From assembly GCF_016774335.1 (NCBI RefSeq), contig NZ_JAETWA010000045.1:62001-126000 (forward strand): a DNA stretch of 64,000 nt, written 5' to 3'. Shown in pieces: positions 1-8,897 of this stretch. Every line of letters begins with the position of its first letter. The stretch's first letter is position 1. The notes below the pieces were generated by a model. That model saw only the letters and a list, made by a program, of their open reading frames with translations. It had not been told where the DNA came from and ran no database searches. The stretch comes from Luteimonas saliphila. Lineage in GTDB: Bacteria; Pseudomonadota; Gammaproteobacteria; Xanthomonadales; Xanthomonadaceae. A program made the position numbers and the translations under genes.

Positions 1-1
1 C

Positions 2-601
2 GACAGCGGCGCCATGCGCGATCCGCGCGCCTGGACGCTCGGCACCACCACGCGCCTGCCGCCCTCGGTCAGCTTGGTCTGGTGCCGACCGGTGGCGGAC
101 GGGTTCAACGCGCGTTTTTCCGCGGTGGCGCGCCGCTACCGCTACCGCGTCCTCAACCGGCCGGTGCGGCCGGCGCTCGCGCGCCAGTGGCTGTCCTGGC
201 ACTGGCGCCCGCTCGACGCCGACGCGATGCACCGCGCCGCCCAGGCGCTGCTGGGCGAGCACGACTTCGGCGCGTTCCGTTCCGCAGAGTGCGAGGCGAC
301 GCACGCGCGGCGGGACCTGCAGCGGATCACGGTGGCCCGCGAAGGGGAGGTCGTCGTCATCGACGTGCAGGCGAATGCGTTCCTGCACCACATGGTGCGC
401 AACATCGTCGGCTCGCTGCTCGAGGTCGGCGCCGGCGCGCGGCCGGAAGCGTGGATCGCGGACCTGCTGGCGACGCGGGACCGCACGCGCGCAGGCCCGA
501 CCGCGCCGGCGGCGGGGCTGGTGTTCGTCGGTCCCCTCTACCCCCCGATATGGTCGTTACCGGCCAACGTGCAGGAGTGCACGGAGGCCCCTGTCGGCTA
601 G
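2..601 (+). CDS. truA: tRNA pseudouridine(38-40) synthase TruA, 3' part
   Basis: The gene enters the window from the left, so its start and the catalytic-Asp region are outside; about 199 codons remain. TruA isomerises uridines 38-40 in the anticodon arm of many tRNAs in the cytoplasm. Family motifs are clear: [15 protein letters not shown] early in the visible part, [11 protein letters not shown] in the middle, and the C-terminal [20 protein letters not shown], all matching the E. coli protein as I remember it. The stop is TAG at 599-601. The next gene, on the other strand, converges on it after about 160 bp. No trpF follows, although truA-trpF is a common pairing in this group. Confidence 0.95.
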   Translation, partial: DSGAMRDPRAWTLGTTTRLPPSVSLVWCRPVADGFNARFSAVARRYRYRVLNRPVRPALARQWLSWHWRPLDADAMHRAAQALLGEHDFGAFRSAECEATHARRDLQRITVAREGEVVVIDVQANAFLHHMVRNIVGSLLEVGAGARPEAWIADLLATRDRTRAGPTAPAAGLVFVGPLYPPIWSLPANVQECTEAPVG

Positions 602-764
602 CTGCCGTCGTGTTTCCACGGCCGGGTGGACCTGGAAGGCATTCCAGGCGCATATCGCCGGTAGCGTCCCGATGCCCGCACCTGGGACTCCCGTCGTGGG
701 GCTGCGTGCCGCCGCCCTGCCATTCGGCATCGCGGCGGCCAAGGCGTCGCCCGGGAGAATGCCG

Positions 765-1766
765 TCAATACGACCGGCACTGCCGGAAACGCACGTTCGC
801 GGCGCTTTCGGGCGGCGGGGTGAGCTGGATGCGCGAGGACGCGAGGTCGTCGTAGCGTTCCATCAGCGGACAGATGCGGGTGAAGGCATCGCCGTCGATC
901 GACGAGAGCATGACCTGCAGGGTCGATTCGGTGGACCAGACCGCGCGGTCGACGTCGGGCAGGGTGGAGATCGCGGCGGCGACGTCGGCACGCTGCTGTT
1001 CGATGCTGACCAGGGCGTCGACCGCTGCATCGGCTGGTGCGTCCGCAGTGGGAGGGGCGGGCTCGCTGGCGGTCGGCGTCGGGGCGGGCGGGGCGGGGAG
1101 TGGTGCCGGTGCGGCAACGGATGGTGCCGCGACTCCCGCAGGCGCCGGCGCTTCCAGCTGGCGAGGCGCTGGCGCCGGGGTCGAGGGCGCCGGCAGCGCG
1201 AGCCAGGTCGCCACGCCAGCGAGCAACGCGAACAGCCACGAGGACAGCACGCGCTGGCGGGCGAGCGTCGCGGCCTTGGCGCGGATGCCGGCCAGTTGTT
1301 CGGCCGGCAGGAAATCGCGCAGTTGCGGCCACAGCGCGGGGCCGTCGAGCAGTTCGATGCGCTGCAGCGCTGCCACCGGGCGCGCGTCGTCGGTGATCCT
1401 GCCCTGGGTGAGCAGGAAGCCGCCGGCGGCACCCTTGAGTTCGATCGCGCGCGCCAGTTCGTTCACCGTCAACCGCCCGAGCACGAACGCACTGCCGTGC
1501 TTGCACGAGAGCAGCCAGTGTTCGCCGTTGCGCGCGAGCACGTAGTCGGTGTCGTCGGCGGCGTTGTCGCTGTCGACCAGGCGGCTGAATCCGCGGCGGG
1601 ACAGGGCGTCAAGCACCATGTGGATGAAGCTGCGCCAGGACACGCCGGACAGCGCGGCGATGCCCGCGCGCGTCTCGTCGCGCCGCATCTGCACCGTGCG
1701 GAAGTAGAACGTCGCGACGCCGCCGATCAGCAGAGTCACGCCGATCGCGATCAGCCAGTTGGACAT
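765..1766 (-). CDS. membrane protein with degenerate Mrr-type restriction endonuclease fold
   Basis: A 333-residue protein with a hydrophobic segment at residues 3-21 and a second near 175-195. Between them lies a region like the Mrr_cat/DUF2034 domain: DTDYVLARNGEHWLLSCKHG, then VNELARAIELKG and GGFLLTQGRITDDA. In typical Mrr nucleases the core is D...(Q/E)xK; here the pair before the Lys is SC, so the active site looks altered and DNA cleavage is uncertain. A Pro/Ala-rich linker leads to a C-terminal periplasmic or cytoplasmic domain. The start at MSNWLIAIG is chosen because it opens directly into the first membrane helix; an in-frame upstream start would add 25 unlikely residues. Confidence 0.75.
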   Translation of the reverse strand: MSNWLIAIGVTLLIGGVATFYFRTVQMRRDETRAGIAALSGVSWRSFIHMVLDALSRRGFSRLVDSDNAADDTDYVLARNGEHWLLSCKHGSAFVLGRLTVNELARAIELKGAAGGFLLTQGRITDDARPVAALQRIELLDGPALWPQLRDFLPAEQLAGIRAKAATLARQRVLSSWLFALLAGVATWLALPAPSTPAPAPRQLEAPAPAGVAAPSVAAPAPLPAPPAPTPTASEPAPPTADAPADAAVDALVSIEQQRADVAAAISTLPDVDRAVWSTESTLQVMLSSIDGDAFTRICPLMERYDDLASSRIQLTPPPESAANVRFRQCRSY

Positions 1767-1978
1767 CGTTCGCCAGGGTTGCGGGGGGCGCAAAGCATAC
1801 CGGAATCGGGCACGACGTACGGTGGCCGGGGATGGTCCCACGGGCGCCGTTTCGCCTGTTCAGGCAAGGCGATTTGTCGGCGTGGGTCGGCGCAGTGGCG
1901 CCTTGGCGCGCTGTGCTCGAACCGGGGGCTCGTGGGCGCACCCAGGCGTCGGCGCGGGGAGCGCCGGCGCCGGGTCGG

Positions 1979-2566
1979 TCAGGCCGGGGTCTTCTTCGAG
2001 GCCTTGCGCGGCGCCTTTTTCACGGCCTTGCTCGCGGGTTTGGAGGTTGCAGCCGGCGTCGCAGTGGCGGGGGCAGGGCGCGCGCGCCTGGCCGGTACCT
2101 TGCGTGCCGGCGCCGTCTTGCGGGCGGTGCCGCCGCGCTGCCGGCGCAGTTCCGCGGTCAGGGTGTCGACGCGGTTCGCGAGGTCGCGCAGGTCGTCGCG
2201 GCCGGGCACGCCGAGGCTCACCAGCGCCTTCTGCACGCGTCCCTCGAACACCTTCTCCAGCCGGTCCCAGGTATCGACGGCGCGCTCGCGCGCCTGGCCG
2301 ACGCGACTGCCGACCGCATCGCGCACCTCTTCGGCGCGGTGGCCGGCGAACTTGCGCGCGGTGTTCTCGAGCGACACGCCTTCCTTGACCAGGCCCTCGA
2401 ACAGCCTGGTGCCCTCGGCCTGCGCGCGCCCGAACGCGCCCACGCCGGCGAGCCAGATCTGCTGCGCCGATTCGCTCAGCGACTTCGACAGCCGCTCGGC
2501 CTGCGCCTGGGCGTCGGCCTTGCCGCCGGTGCGAGACTTCTTCGTGGTCTTCTTGAACTTCGCCAT
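1979..2566 (-). CDS. phasin-family PHA granule-associated protein, PhaF-like
   Basis: A 195-residue protein. Residues 20-135 resemble the phasin/poly granule-associated domain (AERLSKSLSESAQQIWLAGV, then GAFGRAQAEG and TWDRLEKVFEGRVQKAL), followed by a predicted coiled segment (DLRDLANRVDTLTAELRRQ). The C-terminus from about 140 is a Lys/Ala/Pro-rich, histone H1-like tail (repeats such as SKPASKAVKKAP), the arrangement known in Pseudomonas PhaF, where the tail binds DNA and helps partition granules. A GGAGG Shine-Dalgarno sits just before the ATG. Neighbours include a patatin-like lipase and a PHA-system protein; no phaC synthase is in view, so the link to PHA is inferred from families. Confidence 0.85.
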   Translation of the reverse strand: MAKFKKTTKKSRTGGKADAQAQAERLSKSLSESAQQIWLAGVGAFGRAQAEGTRLFEGLVKEGVSLENTARKFAGHRAEEVRDAVGSRVGQARERAVDTWDRLEKVFEGRVQKALVSLGVPGRDDLRDLANRVDTLTAELRRQRGGTARKTAPARKVPARRARPAPATATPAATSKPASKAVKKAPRKASKKTPA

Positions 2567-2625
2567 GTGCCCTCCGATGGGCGACGGGGTGTCGGGTGGG
2601 AGCGTGGCGGCGCACGCTAGAGCAA

Positions 2626-3912
2626 TCACACCACGTCGCGCGTCGAGCGCGTGCGACGACGCGGCGATTGCGCCGGTGCCGCCAGGCGTTCGGCATCGTC
2701 GAGCGCGCGGCGCAGGCGCGCGGTGGTGTCGGTGCTGGGCGGGGGCGGCGCCTGCAGCGAATCGAGGATGCTCCGCTGCGGATCGACCAGCAGCTCCTCG
2801 CGCAGCCGCAGGCCGTGCGCGGCCAGCACCGGACGCAGTTCGGCGGCGCGTGCGCGCAGGTCGGCGCGGGTGTTGCGGTAGGCAAGCTCGCATACGCGCT
2901 GGCGTGCTGAAAAACTGAACAGGTTGATGGAGAACAGTTCGCTGTCGCCGGCGTTGGGTTCGAACACCAGCTGGTCGACATCCGGGTATTGCTGCGGGTA
3001 CTTCCCCATGCCGATCTGCATGCGCGACTGCAGCAGCGTGCGCAGGGTCTGCGACAGGACCGCCGGCAGCCCGCCCTCGGCCAGGCCGAGCGGCTCGGCT
3101 TCGCCGCAGCGGCGCGGCGCGCGCGAGGCGTCGAACGGCACCAGCGGGTTGATCCCGATCATCAGGTCGATGTCGCGCTCGAGCACGGTCGAGGCGTGCA
3201 TGGTCCGGCGCAGCGCGCCGTCGAGGAAGTGCCGGCCGTTGATCTCCACCGGCGGGTACAGGCCCGGCAGCGCGCCGCTGGCCTGGACCGCCTTCGAGAT
3301 CGGCACGTCGTCCCAGCCCGGTTCGCCGAAGCGCACCGCCTCGCCGGTGTCGAGGTCGACCGCGACCACGAACAGGTCGGTGTCGAGGCTGCGGAAATCG
3401 TTGCTGCGTCCGCGCCGCGACAGCACGTCGTGCAGAAAGCGCTCGAGCGCGCGGTTGTCGAACAGCGCCGTCGGCAGCAGTCCGCCGAAGCGCGAAATCA
3501 GCTCCGACCAGCGCAGCGCCCGTGCCGGATGCGCCGCCAGCCGCCGGCCCCAGGCCAGCGACAGCGCCGGCAGCCGCGCCATCCGCCGCAGGTATTCTCC
3601 GGTGTTGGGCCGCAGGAAGGTCTCGGGGCGGAAGCCGATGTCGTCGCTGGTCCCGGTGATGAAGCCGCGGCACATCTCCTGCGTGCCGATGCGGTTGGCC
3701 AGGCCCGCGGCCAGGAACGCGCCGCTGCTGACGCCCACGTAGCAGTGCAGCCGGGTCAGGTCCAGGCCCTCGATCGCCTCGTCGATCGCGCGCAGCGCGC
3801 CGAGTTCGTACATCGCGCCGATCGGGCCGCCGCCGGCGATCGCCAGGCCGACCCTGAGCGGCCTGCGGGCGGAATGCTTCCTGCGTTTGCGCGCCGGGTG
3901 GAGGGAGAGCAT
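2626..3912 (-). CDS. patatin-like phospholipase
   Basis: A 428-residue patatin-family serine hydrolase. Seen: the oxyanion glycine motif GGGPIG (27-32), the nucleophile elbow GVSSG with Ser62, and the catalytic DG/A motif DGA with Asp231, giving the Ser-Asp dyad of this family. The family releases fatty acids from phospholipids or other acyl esters; some patatin-like proteins act as PHA depolymerases, which would suit the phasin gene 60 bp downstream, but that is inference. The start MLSLHPARK was chosen as the ATG nearest the conserved domain; an upstream in-frame start adds 20 residues. A basic N-terminus (RKRRKH) precedes the domain and there is no signal peptide. It diverges from the FFLEELY gene. 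Confidence 0.88.
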   Translation of the reverse strand: MLSLHPARKRRKHSARRPLRVGLAIAGGGPIGAMYELGALRAIDEAIEGLDLTRLHCYVGVSSGAFLAAGLANRIGTQEMCRGFITGTSDDIGFRPETFLRPNTGEYLRRMARLPALSLAWGRRLAAHPARALRWSELISRFGGLLPTALFDNRALERFLHDVLSRRGRSNDFRSLDTDLFVVAVDLDTGEAVRFGEPGWDDVPISKAVQASGALPGLYPPVEINGRHFLDGALRRTMHASTVLERDIDLMIGINPLVPFDASRAPRRCGEAEPLGLAEGGLPAVLSQTLRTLLQSRMQIGMGKYPQQYPDVDQLVFEPNAGDSELFSINLFSFSARQRVCELAYRNTRADLRARAAELRPVLAAHGLRLREELLVDPQRSILDSLQAPPPPSTDTTARLRRALDDAERLAAPAQSPRRRTRSTRDVV

Positions 3913-3998
3913 CTGCGACGGCCAGTGGGTCTGGCCGGAGTGTAGCGGACCCGATCCGACGGCTTGCTCCAAACGCCCGCCGCCCGCAGGATGTGGGC

Positions 3999-4718
3999 AT
4001 GACGTCGGAAGATTCGGATCGTCTCGGTCGCGAGCTGACGCGCCACCAGGCCCTGCACGATTCCCGCCGCGAGCCGCGCAACGGCCTGCGCTGGCTGCCC
4101 GAACTGCGCCGCTGGCAGGCCGAACGGCTGCATCGCAGCTTCCGTCATTTCATGCACGACCCGCAGCGGGCGCCGGCGGCGGAGTTCTTCCTCGACGACG
4201 TCTACGCCGACCGCGACTTCACCCGTCGCGACGCCGACATCGCGCGGGTGATCCCGATGATGCGACGGCTGCTGCCGAAGAAGCTGCTGGGCACGATCGC
4301 CGACGCGATCGAACTGGGCGCGCTGACCCAGGAACTCGACCTGTCGATGGCCGAAGCGCTGCAGGACCTCGCGCCGCGGCGACGCCGGCTCGACGCCGCG
4401 CTGTACGGGCAGGCCTACCGCGAGGTGGGGCAGGCGAAGCTGCGCGCGCGCCAGATCGCGCTGATCGGACGGGTCGGGCGCGGCTTCGGCAGCGCGCTGC
4501 AGATGTCCGGGGTGGCGACGCTGCTGGCGTTCTCGCGCGGGCCGGCGAAGCTGGCCGGGCTCAGCGAATTGCAGGGCTTTCTGGAGCGCGGCTACGCCGC
4601 GTTCGAATCGCTCGACGATGCGGGCGCCTTCGTCGCCGAGATCGAGCGGGACGAGGCACTGGCGTCGCGGCGGCTGTTCGCCGGCGAGGAAGACCCGTTC
4701 AGGTTCGAAGACGACTGA
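3999..4718 (+). CDS. FFLEELY-motif family protein
   Basis: A 239-residue soluble protein of unknown biochemical role. It carries AAEFFLDDVYADRDF at about residues 50-65, a variant of the FFLEELY motif after which this xanthomonad/betaproteobacterial family is named. The rest is predicted to be mostly helical and rich in Arg and Leu, with no signal peptide or clear membrane helix. The ATG at 3999 is preferred over an in-frame GTG at 3993 because a GCAGG element lies 8 bp upstream of the ATG. It is divergent from the patatin gene and convergent with the PHA-system gene, which suggests, weakly, a role in the same lipid/PHA process. Confidence 0.8.
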   Translation: MTSEDSDRLGRELTRHQALHDSRREPRNGLRWLPELRRWQAERLHRSFRHFMHDPQRAPAAEFFLDDVYADRDFTRRDADIARVIPMMRRLLPKKLLGTIADAIELGALTQELDLSMAEALQDLAPRRRRLDAALYGQAYREVGQAKLRARQIALIGRVGRGFGSALQMSGVATLLAFSRGPAKLAGLSELQGFLERGYAAFESLDDAGAFVAEIERDEALASRRLFAGEEDPFRFEDD

Positions 4719-4767
4719 GGCGGTCGAGCGGCCGTCGCATGACGGTCCGCCGCCACAGGCCAGCCGG

Positions 4768-5040
4768 CTAGAACCTCTCGCTCAGGACCCGCCGGATCTC
4801 GGTCTCGATCGGCCCTTTCATGGCCGACAGCAGGAAGCCCAGCGTGGCGGTGACGTGCAACTGCTCGGGTTCCAGCGCGATCCGGCCGTCCACCCCGGAG
4901 CGGCTGAAGCGCAGGGTGTCGCCCTCCCAGCGGTAGTCCACGTCGAACCGTTCGGACAGTGTCTGCGCCACCTGCTCGACGGCCTTGCGGGCCTTGCCCG
5001 TGGGCAGGGTATGGGTATGACGGATGTCGATCGCGGACAT
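4768..5040 (-). CDS. polyhydroxyalkanoic acid system family protein
   Basis: A 90-residue protein of the PHA_gran_rgn family (PF09650 type). Seen: MSAIDIRHTHTL at the start, then KARKAVEQVAQTLSERFDVDY, the usual opening of this family, and a C-terminal amphipathic segment FLLSAMKGPIETEIRRVL. Members are often encoded near phasins or PHA synthesis genes; their biochemistry is not settled. The ATG at 5040 is chosen over an upstream start that would add 26 residues with no family similarity. No strong ribosome binding site is visible. Confidence 0.87.
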   Translation of the reverse strand: MSAIDIRHTHTLPTGKARKAVEQVAQTLSERFDVDYRWEGDTLRFSRSGVDGRIALEPEQLHVTATLGFLLSAMKGPIETEIRRVLSERF

Positions 5041-5145
5041 GATGCATGGCGCCTGCGCGTGGAGTGGTGCGCCATTCTGCGACGGGACCGCGGCGTTCAC
5101 CAAACCCGGCGGCGTCATTGCCCGCGCGTGCTAGATTGCCGCGCC

Positions 5146-5955
5146 ATGGAGTCCGTCAGACTGCGATTCGCCGACCAGGGCCGGGAAGACCGGCTGCTGG
5201 CGATCGGCGTGCATGGCCTGGGCCGGCGCGCAGGCGGCGTTGTCGAACTGGTCGAAGGCGGCACGGGCGAGCCGGTCCGACTGTGTGTGGATCGTCGTGG
5301 CGTGTGGCTGAACGTCGACGAGGGCGCGCCGGGTGTCCACGTGAACGGGCGCGAGGTGCGGCGCATGGCGATGCTACGGGTCGGCGACGCGATCTACGTC
5401 GGCGGCGCCGAGCTGCGCCTGGTCTCGCCGCAGCCGGTGAAGCTGCCGCCCGCGATCGAGGCGACGACACCCGCTGCGGACGCGCCCAACCTGCGGGTGG
5501 TGTTGCGCGGCATCGGCGGCCGCTTCCACGGTCGCTGCTTCACCCTGGAGCAGCCCAGGCTGGTGGGACGCCACGTGGAAGCCGACATCCGGATCGACGA
5601 TCCGGCGTTCGCCGACCGTCACGCGCGCCTGGAGCTGGTCGGCGACCAGGTTGTGCTGCGCGACCTGGGTTCGGCCGAGGGCAGCCTGGTCAACGGCGAG
5701 TCAGTGCGCGACGCGCTGCTCGAGGCGGGCGACCAGGTCGTGTTCGACGGCCACCACCGGTTCGTGGTCGAGGCGCCGCGTCGCAGGCCGGCGGAAGCTG
5801 AGATCGAGGCGCCACCGCATGCATCCGCGCCGGCCGCGCTGGCGACCCCGGCCCCCGGGCACGGCGGCCCTGTCTCGCGCCTGCCGTGGCTGTTGCTGGC
5901 CGCGGTCGGCATCGCCCTGCTGCTGGCGGCGCTGCTGCTGTTCGGGTCAGGTTGA
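5146..5955 (+). CDS. FHA-domain membrane-anchored protein
   Basis: A 269-residue protein. Residues 125-205 form a forkhead-associated domain: LVGRHVEADIRIDDP, ADRHARLEL and GSAEGSLVNG match the GR...S/RH...N/G pattern that binds phosphothreonine. Residues 50-95 (VHVNGREVRRM, LRVGDAIYVGG) look like a second, weaker FHA-like unit. A Pro/Ala linker is followed by one C-terminal helix (about 245-266), so it is probably tail-anchored with the FHA domain in the cytoplasm. No Ser/Thr kinase or type VI secretion gene is nearby. Its last 9 bp overlap the convergent msrQ gene. Confidence 0.87.
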   Translation: MESVRLRFADQGREDRLLAIGVHGLGRRAGGVVELVEGGTGEPVRLCVDRRGVWLNVDEGAPGVHVNGREVRRMAMLRVGDAIYVGGAELRLVSPQPVKLPPAIEATTPAADAPNLRVVLRGIGGRFHGRCFTLEQPRLVGRHVEADIRIDDPAFADRHARLELVGDQVVLRDLGSAEGSLVNGESVRDALLEAGDQVVFDGHHRFVVEAPRRRPAEAEIEAPPHASAPAALATPAPGHGGPVSRLPWLLLAAVGIALLLAALLLFGSG

Positions 5956-6576
5956 GGCCGCACGCGGCGGCCGCTTCGCCAGCCGTTTCCACAATCGCCA
6001 GGCCAGCAGCAGCGCCAGGATCGAGACGTAGAGCAGCGGCTCGCGGTAGTCGGACTTGACGATCCACCAGAAGTGCAGCACCGCCAGCGCCGCGATCGCG
6101 TACACCAGCCGGTGCAGGCGCCCCCAGTTGCGCCCGAGGCGGCGCATCCAGCCGCGGGTGGAGGTCACCGCAAGCGGCACCAGCAGCAGCCAGGCGGCGA
6201 AGCCGACGGTGATGTAGGGGCGCTTGACGATCTCCTCGAACAGCTGCGCCCAGTAGCCGCGCAGGTCGAGGCCCAGGTACGCGATCAGATGCAGGCTGGC
6301 ATAGGCGAACGCGTACAGGCCGAGCATGCGCCGGAACTGCAGCAGCAGCGGCTGCCCGGTCAGTTGCCGCAGTGGCGTGATCGCCAGCGTGATCAGCAGG
6401 AAACGCAGTGCCCACAGCCCGAGTTCGTGTTCGATCGCGGCCACGGGGTCGGCGCCGAGCGCATCGATGTCGGCTTCGCTGAAGACCTGCCAGAAGCGCC
6501 ATCCCAGCAGGGAGACCGGCGTGAGCGCCAGGGCGTGGACGGCGGTCTTCGCGAGAGTGAGGGCACGCGGCGTCAT
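5947..6576 (-). CDS. msrQ: MsrQ, haem-binding membrane subunit of MsrPQ
   Basis: A 209-residue inner-membrane protein with about six helices, formerly YedZ. It passes electrons from the respiratory chain or flavin reductase to MsrP, which repairs oxidised methionines in periplasmic proteins. Family signatures seen: LLGWRFW, TGQPLLLQFRRMLGL, YASLHLIAYLGLD and LHFWWIVKSDYREPLLY, with the histidines that carry haem. The start MTPRALTLAK is the ATG nearest the first helix; an upstream start would add 15 Pro/His-rich residues. It lies 131 bp downstream of msrP on the same strand, as expected for the msrPQ operon. Confidence 0.94.
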   Translation of the reverse strand: MTPRALTLAKTAVHALALTPVSLLGWRFWQVFSEADIDALGADPVAAIEHELGLWALRFLLITLAITPLRQLTGQPLLLQFRRMLGLYAFAYASLHLIAYLGLDLRGYWAQLFEEIVKRPYITVGFAAWLLLVPLAVTSTRGWMRRLGRNWGRLHRLVYAIAALAVLHFWWIVKSDYREPLLYVSILALLLAWRLWKRLAKRPPRAAST

Positions 6577-6707
6577 GGCGGGCGGGTTCGCATGCGGACA
6601 GTGGGGTTCGGGCAGAGGCATTCGCGAGCGGTTGCGCCCGCCCGCGGATGATCATGCAACAGGCGCGCAACGTGCGCAGTCGCGCGGGGCGGCGTGGCCA
6701 CGGGAGA

Positions 6708-7676
6708 TCAGTACCAGCGCTTGAGGTCCATGCCGGCGTAGAGCGAGGCGACCTGGTCGCCGTAGCCGTTGAACAGGCGCGTGGGGATGCGGTCGGCGAA
6801 CAGGCGGTTGCCGGTGCCGGCGATGCGGCGCTCGCTGCCCTGGCTCCAGCGCGGATGGTCGACGTCGGGATTGACGTTGCTGTAGAAGCCGTATTCCTCG
6901 GGCTGCAGGCGGTTCCATGCGGTGCGCGGCATCTTCTCGGTGAAGCGGATCTCGACGATCGACTTGATGCTCTTGAAGCCGTATTTCCACGGCACCACCA
7001 GCCGCACTGGTGCGCCATTCTGCTGCGGCAGCGGCTTGCCGTACAGGCCGGTGGCGAGGAAGGCGAGCGGATGCATGGCCTCGTCGATGCGCAGGCCCTC
7101 GCGGTAGGGCCAGTCGATCGAGCGGAACCGCACGCCCGGCATCTGCACCGGATCGGCCAGCGTGGTGAAGGCGACGTACTTCGCCTTCGAGTTCGGCTCG
7201 AACCTCTTCAGCACGTCCGCCAGCGGCACGCCCAGCCAGGGGATCACCATCGACCAGCCTTCGACGCAGCGCAGACGGTAGACGCGTTCCTCCGGAGTGA
7301 TCCCCTTGAGCAGGTCCTCGAGGCCGATGGTGCCGGGCCTGGCGCATTCGCCGGAGACGGCCACGTTCCAGGGCGAGGTCCTGAGCGTCTTCGCCGCCTT
7401 CGACGGATCGACCTTGTCGGTGCCGAACTCGTAGAAGTTGTTGTAGCTGGTGATGTCCTCGTAGCGGGTGAGCGGCTCGTCGGTGCGGAAGCCGGACTTC
7501 GCCTGCGCGGGTGTCACCACCGCTTTCGCGGGCGGTGGCGGTTCGGCCTCGGCGCAACCGGCCAGCGGCAGCAGCGACGCACCCGCGAAGGCGCCGAGCA
7601 GGCGTCGCCGTGCGTGGTACACCGTTTCATCGGTAACCGCCGATGCGGGAATCGCGAGCACGCTGCGCAGGGACAT
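6708..7676 (-). CDS. msrP: MsrP, periplasmic methionine sulfoxide reductase catalytic subunit
   Basis: A 322-residue molybdopterin (Moco) enzyme. It has a twin-arginine type leader ([12 protein letters not shown] then SLLPLAGC), fitting Tat export of the folded cofactor protein. Family motifs seen: [17 protein letters not shown], the molybdenum-ligand region [14 protein letters not shown] with its Cys, and [16 protein letters not shown]. It reduces protein methionine sulfoxide using electrons from MsrQ. The ATG at 7676 is preferred over one 8 codons upstream because a GGAGG lies 9 bp before it. It heads the msrP-msrQ operon and diverges from serC. Confidence 0.95.
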   Translation of the reverse strand: MSLRSVLAIPASAVTDETVYHARRRLLGAFAGASLLPLAGCAEAEPPPPAKAVVTPAQAKSGFRTDEPLTRYEDITSYNNFYEFGTDKVDPSKAAKTLRTSPWNVAVSGECARPGTIGLEDLLKGITPEERVYRLRCVEGWSMVIPWLGVPLADVLKRFEPNSKAKYVAFTTLADPVQMPGVRFRSIDWPYREGLRIDEAMHPLAFLATGLYGKPLPQQNGAPVRLVVPWKYGFKSIKSIVEIRFTEKMPRTAWNRLQPEEYGFYSNVNPDVDHPRWSQGSERRIAGTGNRLFADRIPTRLFNGYGDQVASLYAGMDLKRWY

Positions 7677-7799
7677 GGATGGTTTCCTCCGGAACCGCAT
7701 CTTGGATCATGCCGGGGCCGAAAAGTTGCACGCCGGCGGCCATCCCGTGGTGCGCTGCGGCATACTAATGCGCTTCCTCCAACCGGCCCGTGAAGTCCG

Positions 7800-8897
7800 A
7801 TGGCGCGCGCGTACAACTTCAGCCCCGGCCCCGCCGCATTGCCCGAGGCGGTCCTGCGCCAGGCGCAGGCGGACATGCTCGAATGGGGCGACGCCCGGGC
7901 ATCGATCGTCGAGATCAGCCATCGCGGCCCGGAGTTCCTGCAGGTCGCGCGCCAGGCCGAGGCCGACCTGCGCACGCTGCTCGCGATTCCCGACGACTAC
8001 GCGGTGTTGTTCCCCGCCGGCGGCGCCACCACGCAGCAGGCGTTGATCGCGCTGAACTTCGCAGACGCGGGGCAGCGCGTCGATTACGTGGTCAGCGGCC
8101 ACTGGGGCAAGACCGCGTTGAAGCAACTGGTCTCGGTCGACGTCAACATCGCCGCCAGCGGCGAAGCGGACGGCTTCCGCACGATTCCCGCGCGCGAAAC
8201 CTGGCGGCTGTCCAAGGATGCCGCCTACGTGCACGTCACCGCCAACGAGACCATCCACGGGGTCGAGTTCCGGCCCGGGTGGGGGCAGGTGCCGCCGGAC
8301 ACCGGCGAGGTGCCGCTGTTCGCCGACTTCAGCTCGAGCATCGCCTCCGAGCCGATCGACGTGTCGAAGTACGGATTGATCTACGCCGGGGCGCAGAAGA
8401 ACCTCGGCCCGGTCGGCATCAGCGTGGTGATCGTGCGCCGCGACCTGCTCGAACGCGCCGGCCAGCCGCGCGCGGACATCTTCGACTACCGCTCGCAGCT
8501 GGCGAACGAGTCGATGCTCAACACCCCGCCGACCTGGAACTGGTATGTGCTGGGCCAGACCGTGCGCTGGATGATCGAACAGGGCGGCACTGCCGAGTTC
8601 GACCGCCGCAGCGCACTCAAATCGAAGCTGCTGTACGAAGCGATCGACGGCTCCGGCGGGTTCTACCGCAACGACGTCGACCCGTCGGTGCGCTCGCGCA
8701 TGAACGTGCCGTTCTTCCTGGTCGACGCCGCGCTCGACGCCGCGTTTCTGGACGGCGCGCGCGAGGCGGGACTGATCGGTCTCAAGGGCCATCGCGTCCT
8801 CGGCGGCATGCGCGCCTCGATCTACAACGCGATGCCGGTCGCGGGCGTGCAGGCGCTGGTCGATTACATGCAGGAGTTCCGCAGGCACCATGGCTAA
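7800..8897 (+). CDS. serC: 3-phosphoserine/phosphohydroxythreonine aminotransferase SerC
   Basis: A 365-residue PLP enzyme of full family length. It transaminates 3-phosphohydroxypyruvate to phosphoserine (serine synthesis) and the analogous vitamin B6 precursor. Seen: [15 protein letters not shown] at the start, the PLP-lysine segment [11 protein letters not shown] with Lys200, and [16 protein letters not shown] near the end. The next gene, pheA, starts 8 bp before this stop, so the two are translationally coupled; serC-pheA-aroA is the usual gammaproteobacterial order and links serine with aromatic amino-acid synthesis. Confidence 0.98.
   Translation: MARAYNFSPGPAALPEAVLRQAQADMLEWGDARASIVEISHRGPEFLQVARQAEADLRTLLAIPDDYAVLFPAGGATTQQALIALNFADAGQRVDYVVSGHWGKTALKQLVSVDVNIAASGEADGFRTIPARETWRLSKDAAYVHVTANETIHGVEFRPGWGQVPPDTGEVPLFADFSSSIASEPIDVSKYGLIYAGAQKNLGPVGISVVIVRRDLLERAGQPRADIFDYRSQLANESMLNTPPTWNWYVLGQTVRWMIEQGGTAEFDRRSALKSKLLYEAIDGSGGFYRNDVDPSVRSRMNVPFFLVDAALDAAFLDGAREAGLIGLKGHRVLGGMRASIYNAMPVAGVQALVDYMQEFRRHHG

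Noticed and set aside
2626-5040. Complete PHA biosynthesis operon
   Set aside because: No phaC, phaA or phaB is present; only granule-associated families are.
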